From contig NZ_CP150203.1 in assembly GCF_037969725.1 (NCBI RefSeq), positions 1,008,001-1,072,000 on the forward strand: a DNA stretch of 64,000 nucleotides, given 5' to 3'. Made by a program: the position numbers and the translations under genes. Shown piece by piece: positions 8,246 through 14,704 of this stretch. The DNA is from Paenibacillus sp. FSL W8-0426 (GTDB lineage: Bacteria > Bacillota > Bacilli > Paenibacillales > Paenibacillaceae). Positions within the stretch are counted from its first letter, which is position 1. Every line of letters begins with the position of its first letter. The notes under the pieces are model-generated. The model did no database searches. It was not told the DNA's origin and saw only the letters and a program-made list of their open reading frames with translations.

Positions 8246-10548
8246 TTCTTAACCCCCAGTATGAACTCAGCGCCATTCTCTATACTATTATTAATTCTTA
8301 CTGATCCACCTATTTTTTTAAAAATTTCTTTTACATGGTACAAACCTAATCCGGATCCATCAGTAGTTGTAAAGCCAAAATCAAATATCTTGTCCATAAT
8401 ATTGTTAGGTATACCTTTACCATCATCTTTAAAATGTATTTCTAAATTGTTTTCATTCAGTTTTTCCCAGGTTACTGTTATGTTCTTAGCATTTGCTTTG
8501 AAAGAATTATTTAAGAGATTATCAATTGCAATAATAATCTCTAAGGGGCGAAAATCAAATTCAAATTTAATATCATTATGTTGAACTATGTTTACTTTTA
8601 ATTGCTGATTGTTAATTTTTAAATCTTTATATTCTTCATAGACGTTTTTTAAGTATTCATTAATAAATTGGACTAAATCTTTTTTTATTGTTCTAGAAGT
8701 GAGGTTGAAATTGGCTTTTGTCACGAATTTTGAGATTGTAGAAATTTTACTGTTTTCTATGCTTATTATATTTATATGTCTAAACAATTGTTCTTTTGGT
8801 GCTCCTTCTATTATTTTTTGTTTTAAAGTATCAATGTTTTTGTTTATTCTGACTGTAGAATGATTAATTTGATGTTGTAGGCTTATTAATTCTTTTGTAT
8901 CCGTGTTAACTGTAGATTTCAAAAATAGATTCTGACTAATTGTACTTTCAAGTTCTTTTCTTGTTTTGTCTAATTCAAATTCTTGTCTATCGATTTGTAA
9001 ATTGATTTCTTTACGTTCAGTATTCAATTTCTCAAATTGCTTTTCAATAAGTTTTGCTTGTTTTTGTAAATCTTTGTCGTTTGAGATAAGAGCTTGTTGA
9101 TTAAGTTCCTGTATAACTTTAGTTGCGCTATTATTTTGACTTTCTTCGAGTAACTCTAAAAAATTGGGATTATAATCAACTTCGACAAAATTATCCGAAC
9201 GGGAAAGCTGCTTGATAGTATCAAGAATTTCATTTTTTACATCTTCTGGGTTTAACGCAGGTTGATAGTCTACATCTTCTTTTCTAGCTTTAAAAGGTTC
9301 TCCCCAACGAATTATATCAACAACATATTTTTCTAGTCTCCGTAAAGTTCTTTCAATAAAAAAATCAACTAAGTTATCATAACTTGTATTTTTTACAAGT
9401 CCTCCATCTCTACTAGTAGTTTCCTTGAAATCTGGATTATCTCCAAAGATTTCAATTCTACCAATCAGGTCTCTGGTTCCTAAGTAACGGGCATATCCTT
9501 GTGCTTTTCTTCTATCTAACTTTAGAGGATCCTCTCCTTCTTCGCCAAAAGGATAGATTCGAAATCCATTTTTATACAAGAAGACAGAGCCATAACTTAC
9601 TGAATCGATCCCCATAGCTCTCTTAAAGTTTACTTTTGCTGATCTATTTAAGAAAAATAATTTTGATTTTATATGCGAGATGCCATAAGAGTTTTTCTCA
9701 ATTATTTTATAGATGTATTCTCCTCTATCTCGAAGAGTAGTTGAAATATATCTTCCATCTTCGGAAATTTCTGTTTCAATAGAAGTAGACTTCAAATCCA
9801 GTGTTTCAAATATTATGTTTTTAACAGGGCCATTGACACGATCTCTTTCTTGCATTTTCAAGTTGTCATTTAGAAGTTCTTCAGGAACTATTATTTCTAT
9901 TTTAAAGTCATCAGTATTTTGTTGATTTGGATTTATTAGTTTTTCCAGTGATTTTTTTAAGTTAAGTATTTTGGAACGATTCCATGTATCTCGTAAATTA
10001 GATATTTCTAGAATAGTACCGTGGCTAATGTCGTATTCAGATGTATCAAGATTAGCATGCTGAACTCTTACGTCTATGAATTCTTTTTTAGGATCTGTCT
10101 CGAATTTTTCCCAGTCAACCTTAATATTTTCAATCTTTGCATTTGGTTTATTTTTTATTGTTGTCATATTTAAAAGACTTCCTAGTCTGTCACATGAGAA
10201 TCTTCCCACACCCTTTGCCCCGGCGAAGAATCGCTTGTTTTCAAGTTTAGACCTGTAATCATCGTTAATTGCTTCATCAATATCCTCACTGCCGTCGCTT
10301 TTCGCAGAGTAAGCAACAAACAGCCATTTATTATCGATATCGTTTATATCCATTCCTTTACCATCATCAACAATTATTATCTTAGAGAAAGAGGTATAGA
10401 TTCCTTGAAAAATGATTCTCACATTTTTTGCTTTTGCATCAAATGAATTTTTCACCAGCTCAAAAATCGCTATATATTCATCAGTTATCAGTTCTTTTCC
10501 AATTAGACTTTTTAGACCGGAACTAATTTTAAAGGAACGCATACTCAT
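8242..10548 (-). CDS. Dual GHKL-ATPase protein: MORC/Hsp90-like plus histidine-kinase-like
   Basis: The protein is 768 residues. The N-terminal GHKL domain has E30-L-V-K-N34 (N-box), D61-D-G-K-G (G1) and G110-A-K-G-V-G (lid), followed by a MutL/MORC-like second domain to about 420. A long coiled coil (about 440-600) contains L-Q-H-Q-I-N-H-S as a possible phospho-acceptor His region. The C-terminal HATPase (about 660-768) has N-L-L-N-N-S-F, D-D-G-K-G-I-P and G-S-G-L-G-L, typical of histidine kinases. There are no membrane segments, so it senses something inside the cell. It lies 30 bases after the methyltransferase gene and overlaps the receiver gene by four. MORC-like ATPases are known next to prokaryotic methyltransferases; fusion to a kinase core is the unusual part. 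Confidence 0.88.
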   Translation of the reverse strand: MSMRSFKISSGLKSLIGKELITDEYIAIFELVKNSFDAKAKNVRIIFQGIYTSFSKIIIVDDGKGMDINDIDNKWLFVAYSAKSDGSEDIDEAINDDYRSKLENKRFFAGAKGVGRFSCDRLGSLLNMTTIKNKPNAKIENIKVDWEKFETDPKKEFIDVRVQHANLDTSEYDISHGTILEISNLRDTWNRSKILNLKKSLEKLINPNQQNTDDFKIEIIVPEELLNDNLKMQERDRVNGPVKNIIFETLDLKSTSIETEISEDGRYISTTLRDRGEYIYKIIEKNSYGISHIKSKLFFLNRSAKVNFKRAMGIDSVSYGSVFLYKNGFRIYPFGEEGEDPLKLDRRKAQGYARYLGTRDLIGRIEIFGDNPDFKETTSRDGGLVKNTSYDNLVDFFIERTLRRLEKYVVDIIRWGEPFKARKEDVDYQPALNPEDVKNEILDTIKQLSRSDNFVEVDYNPNFLELLEESQNNSATKVIQELNQQALISNDKDLQKQAKLIEKQFEKLNTERKEINLQIDRQEFELDKTRKELESTISQNLFLKSTVNTDTKELISLQHQINHSTVRINKNIDTLKQKIIEGAPKEQLFRHINIISIENSKISTISKFVTKANFNLTSRTIKKDLVQFINEYLKNVYEEYKDLKINNQQLKVNIVQHNDIKFEFDFRPLEIIIAIDNLLNNSFKANAKNITVTWEKLNENNLEIHFKDDGKGIPNNIMDKIFDFGFTTTDGSGLGLYHVKEIFKKIGGSVRINNSIENGAEFILGVKK

Positions 10549-10578
10549 GTTTTCACTCTTCTTTTTTTAGTTTTTTGA

Positions 10579-11856
10579 TTAGTATTGTAAAGCAAGTGTT
10601 TCATTGTAATTAATGAGGTTTGTTTTTTCGGCTTTTTCTATTTGTTTTAATGCCTTCATAATTTCTTTAGCAATTGAGTAAGCAAAAATAGGAGGTACTG
10701 CGTTTCCTACCTGAGTATACTGAGGGGTTTCAAATTTGCGTCTATCACCACCAGTTGTTCTGTTTCCTACAAATTGGAAACTATCATCAAAAGATTGAAT
10801 TCGTGCTAATTCTCGTACTGATAATATTCTTGGATTTTTCAAATCGTAGTGAATAATATCATCTGGTAAGGTTAAAACAGTAGGAGAAACTTGATTTTGG
10901 TGAAGTTTAAAGCACCTGTATTTTTTTGTGAAATGTTTTTCATATTCATCCGTAGTAAGTCTTTCTAACAGTCCTTCAATTCCTTCTCCTGGCTTTAGTA
11001 AACTAAATCTTTCTAATGTGTTTTTTTTATGTCTTGAGGCAACATGATTACTCAATTTAGTTGAAGGTATGGTATCTCCATTGATATTTGGAGTTAATCC
11101 GGATATTAATTTTTTTTGATATTCGGTTTTTTTATAACGATTATCGTATGTTTCTTTGTTCTCCCCCATTTTAAGAAAGCGTAGATCCGAAATTGCATCA
11201 GATACAGTAATAATAGTATTTTGTGCTTTGGGGAATTGAGGCTCAGGGACTAAAGGATAAAACACATCACGTATTTTTTTTGCCCTATAACCTAGGAAAA
11301 TAACTCTAGGTCTGTTTTGAGGAACACCATAATCTTTAGCATTTAATAATTTAAACTTTACTTTATAACCTAATTTTTCGGATTCAGATAGAATAATGTC
11401 AGTGACTAATTCGTTATTATATTCATCATTAAAAAGCCCGATAATCTTATTTATTCGATAAGATAGGATTCCTTCAACGTTTTCCATCACGAAATAATCT
11501 GGGTTACTCAAACTTACTACTCTTAAATATTCTAAAAAGAGGGTATTTCTTTCATCCGATTTATCTCTTTTTCCACTTAGACTAAATCCTTGACAAGGTG
11601 GGCCACCTATTACAACAGATATCTTAGTGTCCGAAGCAAAGTCATTAAAAGTATCCCTTGAAGATAACGTTCTGATATCTCCATTAAAAAATCTCAAGTT
11701 TGAATATCCTAATTGTTTATGTCTATTAATATATGTTTGGGCTGCTTCTTGACTATAGTCAGTGGCTAAAGGGATATTGAAACCTGCACGTAAAAAACCT
11801 TCAGACATTCCTCCTGCACCTGAGAATAAATCAAGTACATTATACGTTTGTGTCAT
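10579..11856 (-). CDS. C5-cytosine DNA methyltransferase
   Basis: A 425-residue protein from ATG 11856, chosen because AGGTGAGG precedes it; ATG 11871 lacks a site. Motif I is V-L-D-L-F-S-G-A-G-G. Motif IV, G-G-P-P-C-Q-G-F-S, holds the catalytic Cys. Motif VI is E-N-V-E-G, motif VIII is Q-N-R-P-R-V and motif X is Q-V-G-N-A-V-P-P; all are intact and in order. It transfers a methyl group from S-adenosylmethionine to carbon 5 of cytosine. The target site cannot be read from sequence. It is first in a minus-strand operon with the dual-GHKL and receiver genes. No restriction endonuclease lies nearby. AT-rich codon use suggests acquisition by transfer. Confidence 0.95.
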   Translation of the reverse strand: MTQTYNVLDLFSGAGGMSEGFLRAGFNIPLATDYSQEAAQTYINRHKQLGYSNLRFFNGDIRTLSSRDTFNDFASDTKISVVIGGPPCQGFSLSGKRDKSDERNTLFLEYLRVVSLSNPDYFVMENVEGILSYRINKIIGLFNDEYNNELVTDIILSESEKLGYKVKFKLLNAKDYGVPQNRPRVIFLGYRAKKIRDVFYPLVPEPQFPKAQNTIITVSDAISDLRFLKMGENKETYDNRYKKTEYQKKLISGLTPNINGDTIPSTKLSNHVASRHKKNTLERFSLLKPGEGIEGLLERLTTDEYEKHFTKKYRCFKLHQNQVSPTVLTLPDDIIHYDLKNPRILSVRELARIQSFDDSFQFVGNRTTGGDRRKFETPQYTQVGNAVPPIFAYSIAKEIMKALKQIEKAEKTNLINYNETLALQY

Positions 11857-12000
11857 TTCCTCACCTATCATATTATTTTGAGAATATTAAAATACGTTTA
11901 TGTTTTTAAGTAAATTGATTTTTTTCAGGACTTAAGCATCTTTAATAGTCTAGTATTCTTAATTTTCATGTTCTATATAGGTGGCCTCAAATTCTTTATT

Positions 12001-12240
12001 CACATTTTTCGCTAAAGTGAATAAAGATCATTCCTCTACTTCGTTCAATTTGTCCTATGTAGGAAAGGTCGAATCACCCTTCTCTCCAAGAGCTTCTTGG
12101 GAGAAGCCTTGTTCTTTACGGAATGCTCAAATTTTCGCACCAGCTTAATTAAGGATGTTTGATCTACGTTCAAGATATTTATATTACCTCTCTATGTTCA
12201 AAAGTGTAGACAAGTTTGTTAAAGGTAAACATCAAACGAA
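12001..12240 (-). pseudogene. Decayed second copy of XRE regulator gene and its promoter
   Basis: From about 12001 to 12240 the DNA matches 13010-13240 throughout: tgtcctatgta, tctcc-agagcttcttgggagaa against tctcc-agggattcttgtgaata, and then ctctctatgttcaaaagtg and tagacaagttt nearly unchanged. Frameshifts and a missing ATG destroy the coding part. The upstream block is conserved best, which hints that it is an operator still bound by the intact regulator. Confidence 0.8.
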
Positions 12241-12392
12241 GGATATAATTCATTAAAATGATATTTATAAGTTTTAATCTTGGTAGGGTGTTAAAAATTG
12301 AGAATGATTGTTAGTAACAAATTAGTAACAATTGTAGTCAATTATATAATCACAACCTTAAAGCCTTGATTACGTAGCTTCTTGAAAATAAA

Positions 12393-12727
12393 AATGATCA
12401 GGGGTATAAGGCTAGGATGCTGGCAGGCTTTGCTTGGAATTGGGCCGCTAATAAAGAAGGTAACCGGAATGGAGAGATCCCGGATGTGACGATATAAAGA
12501 GCATGATTTTGCCTTGCCGTGGAATGCACGGTCAATATCAAATACTTGATCTCTACATGAAAGTGGAATAGATCAGGTAGGATGTGTTAATACTTCTCAG
12601 GGCTTTAAAAGTGATTATGTTGGCATTATTATAGGAACTGGTCTGATATTTTATACATATAATATGGAAACGAGGACTTAGTTTAAAAATGAGGAGTTAA
12701 CCAAACTTGTCAAAAATATTTATTAAA
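12393..12727 (+). pseudogene. Relic of DUF2075 (Schlafen-group helicase) C-terminus
   Basis: One frame from 12393 reads G-Y-K-A-R-M-L-A-G-F-A-W-N-W then N-G-E-I-P-D-V, ending at TAA 12495. A +1 shift gives E-H-D-F-A-L-P-W-N-A-R-S-I, a TGA, then G-I-D-Q-V-G-C-V-N-T-S-Q-G-F and D-Y-V-G-I-I-I-G. These are the helicase-like motifs of the DUF2075 DNA/RNA helicase family as I know it. The N-terminal Walker A region is absent. It is a dead remnant of another defence-island gene. Confidence 0.7.
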
Positions 12728-12785
12728 TGATGGATTATTTACGGAGCAAATAGTAGCAACATGTACTGAGATTTATTCAAATTAG

Positions 12786-12825
12786 AGACAAAACCTATCC
12801 TTCCATTTAGTAAGATAGGCTTTAT
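12786..12825 (-). terminator. Terminator after XRE gene
   Basis: On the minus strand AGCCTATC pairs with GATAGGTTTTG around a loop of about 15 bases, with a short T-run. It follows the XRE stop codon (12832). Confidence 0.5.
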
Positions 12826-12831
12826 TGCTCT

Positions 12832-13173
12832 TCACATTAATATTCCTTTTATAACATTTTTAGCTACGCGAATATTATCTGATGAAGAGTCTCTTAGAAG
12901 TTGCACAATTTCTTTTATTTCTTTCTCATTCTCAGTTACCTCAAAGTCCTCATCAATATAAGCGAAAAGCTGTATTAAATTAACCTCAAGTGACTCAGCG
13001 ATTTTCGCCAAGTTCATCAAAGAAACGTTCTTTTCTCCACGTTCGATCTGTCCTATGTATGAAAAATGAAATCCGCCTTTTTCTCCGAGGGATTCTTGTG
13101 AATACCCTCTTTCTTTGCGTAATGCGCGAATTCTGGCTCCAACCAGCTTCAAAACTTCTCTGTCTTCGTTCAT
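12832..13173 (-). CDS. XRE-family transcriptional regulator
   Basis: The start is ATG 13173 (MNEDREVL), behind GAGAGGTGA; the longer frame to 13272 crosses the promoter. The 113-residue protein has a Cro/CI helix-turn-helix at about residues 9-64 (R-I-R-A-L-R-K-E-R-G-Y-S-Q-E-S-L-G, then Y-I-G-Q-I-E-R-G-E-K-N-V-S). A short acidic helical C-terminus may dimerise. It resembles SinR/phage-repressor-type regulators. The upstream block shared with the relic at 12184-12240 is a likely autoregulatory operator. The HEPN-like gene at 13316 diverges from it. Confidence 0.9.
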   Translation of the reverse strand: MNEDREVLKLVGARIRALRKERGYSQESLGEKGGFHFSYIGQIERGEKNVSLMNLAKIAESLEVNLIQLFAYIDEDFEVTENEKEIKEIVQLLRDSSSDNIRVAKNVIKGILM

Positions 13174-13185
13174 GGTATTCACCTC

Positions 13186-13235
13186 TCTATGTTCAAAAGT
13201 GTAGACAAGTTTCTTCAAGGTAAACACCAAATAAT
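13186..13235. promoter_or_regulatory. Conserved XRE promoter/operator block
   Basis: About 45 bases containing ctatgttcaaaagtg and tagacaagttt are nearly identical to 12190-12235 upstream of the decayed XRE copy, although the coding parts have diverged. Selection on a shared operator, or recent duplication, would explain this. No clean palindrome is evident. Confidence 0.45.
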
Positions 13236-13315
13236 AAATACAAAAAGATATTTTGATTACTATAGGTATCATTTTATTGTATAATACTGGTATTAACTCT
13301 TTTGGAGGGATGACA

Positions 13316-13837
13316 ATGGCAACAAATTGGTCAATATCCGATGCACATTGTGTTCACCATTTGGATTGTACCTCAATTTCGCCAGACCCTGATAACTACA
13401 TACAACCCAAATTCAATCAAACTCAGGCTGACCACACGCTACATACTAAAATTATGGACTATCAAAAACTTGCTCAGTACCACATCAAACTTGCTACTAT
13501 CATGCGAGATCACCATCAATTTAAAACCTGTCTGATTCTCTGCGATTGGGCTCTTGCCTCCATGATCAAGGCGTTATATATCCAAAAGTATTATTCAGCG
13601 CACCCACCCAAGGAACTTACTATGAACGAAATCTTGCCTCTAGTACATACAGACACCGACCCTGGATTAGAAATAGCGTTGTTCATCGGCACGATGCAAT
13701 TTATGTCATCCTTGGAGGACTACTCACATGAACAGCCACTGGAGCTAAAGAACATCAAAAGGCTTGTCCAACGAACAGAAGAAATATTAGAGGAGCTATC
13801 CACACGAATGATGAATAATTCACCCAAGTTATCTTAA
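13316..13837 (+). CDS. HEPN-like helical protein
   Basis: ATG 13316 lies six bases after GGAGGG; frames from 13253 or 13310 are less good. The 173-residue protein is helical. The segment Y-H-I-K-L-A-T-I-M-R-D-H-H-Q-F-K-T-C-L-I-L, followed by A-L-A-S-M-I-K-A-L-Y-I-Q, has the repeat-length helices of HEPN-fold proteins that partner nucleotidyltransferases. No R-x4-6-H catalytic pair is evident. It diverges from the XRE gene, and TATAAT at 13280 may be its -10. The fold call is by pattern only. Confidence 0.6.
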   Translation: MATNWSISDAHCVHHLDCTSISPDPDNYIQPKFNQTQADHTLHTKIMDYQKLAQYHIKLATIMRDHHQFKTCLILCDWALASMIKALYIQKYYSAHPPKELTMNEILPLVHTDTDPGLEIALFIGTMQFMSSLEDYSHEQPLELKNIKRLVQRTEEILEELSTRMMNNSPKLS

Positions 13838-13873
13838 AGGGAATTATCGTAAGAACAGGAATGGGGGATTAAA

Positions 13874-14251
13874 ATGGGAAAGTATGTATCTGTTAGAGGT
13901 TGGTTAGAGTGTGATGAACAAACTGTGCATGAGGTCAGAAAGATTCGGGATGACTATACCGAGAAATATAATGATGCTTTACTGGACAAAAGCAAATTAG
14001 AAATGTACCAGTCAGGTTGGACTTTTCCAGAGACACAAATCAATTGGACAGCTTATGTATTTTATGGGGCCGATATTAGAGAGTATTATCTTGATTTTAT
14101 GAGAAAGCAACTATCAGAGATGGCTGCCATTTCGGACATAACGGGGTATTTTCTAATCGATGATCACGATGGAGAGAAAAATCTGTGTTGGCAAATCTCC
14201 GATCATAAATTGATTGAAAATGAGCAAGAGAATATAACTTTCAATAAGTAA
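13874..14251 (+). CDS. Hypothetical 125-residue protein, immunity-like
   Basis: It starts at ATG 13874 behind GGGGGA. It begins M-G-K-Y-V-S-V-R-G-W-L-E-C and contains W-T-A-Y-V-F-Y-G-A-D-I-R-E-Y and G-Y-F-L-I-D-D-H-D-G-E-K-N. It is soluble and acidic, with no signal or membrane segment. The length, charge and proximity to other such genes resemble toxin-immunity proteins. I cannot name the family with confidence. Confidence 0.7.
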   Translation: MGKYVSVRGWLECDEQTVHEVRKIRDDYTEKYNDALLDKSKLEMYQSGWTFPETQINWTAYVFYGADIREYYLDFMRKQLSEMAAISDITGYFLIDDHDGEKNLCWQISDHKLIENEQENITFNK

Positions 14252-14377
14252 ATTAACAGTACCTACTACTTTACAGAATTAACTGACTTCCTTCCCATGG
14301 CAGATGGTATAATGGCAAAAAGGGAGATTTTGGCGATAAACCTGAATACTCTCATCTTAGAAAGGATGTCATACCTT

Positions 14378-14704
14378 ATGCCTACATACAACAAATTGGT
14401 GCGGGATAAAATTCCGCATATTATTGCATCTAGCGGGAAAGAATCCCGCACACGCATCTTGGACCCGGAAGAGTACAAGCAGGAGCTGCGCACGAAGCTG
14501 CGCGAGGAGTCTGACGAATACTTTAGCGCAAAGAACGATCAGGAAGCATTGGAGGAACTCGCCGACATGCTGGAAGTAATTCGTTCTCTAGCTGAGGTGC
14601 ACGGCGCGAATGCGGCACAGCTGGACAAGCTGCGGGCGGACAAAGCAGAGGCGCGCGGTGGATTTCAGGAACGGGTGTATTTGATCGATGTCGACGAAGC
14701 TTAA
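14378..14704 (+). CDS. MazG-like nucleoside triphosphate pyrophosphohydrolase
   Basis: The start at ATG 14378 gives the family opening M-P-T-Y-N-K-L-V-R-D-K-I-P, with AAAGGA upstream; the ATG at 14297 is rejected. The 108-residue protein has E-E-S-D-E-Y (about 45-50) and E-E-L-A-D-M-L-E-V-I (about 60-69), the acidic metal-binding helices of all-alpha NTP pyrophosphohydrolases, which cleave NTPs to NMP and pyrophosphate. It overlaps the helicase gene by 17 bases, so the two are translationally linked. Base composition changes here to the chromosomal norm. Confidence 0.85.
   Translation: MPTYNKLVRDKIPHIIASSGKESRTRILDPEEYKQELRTKLREESDEYFSAKNDQEALEELADMLEVIRSLAEVHGANAAQLDKLRADKAEARGGFQERVYLIDVDEA

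Noticed and set aside
13253..13315. N-terminal extension of the HEPN-like protein
   Set aside because: The stretch covers the likely promoter and precedes a perfect GGAGGG site for ATG 13316.
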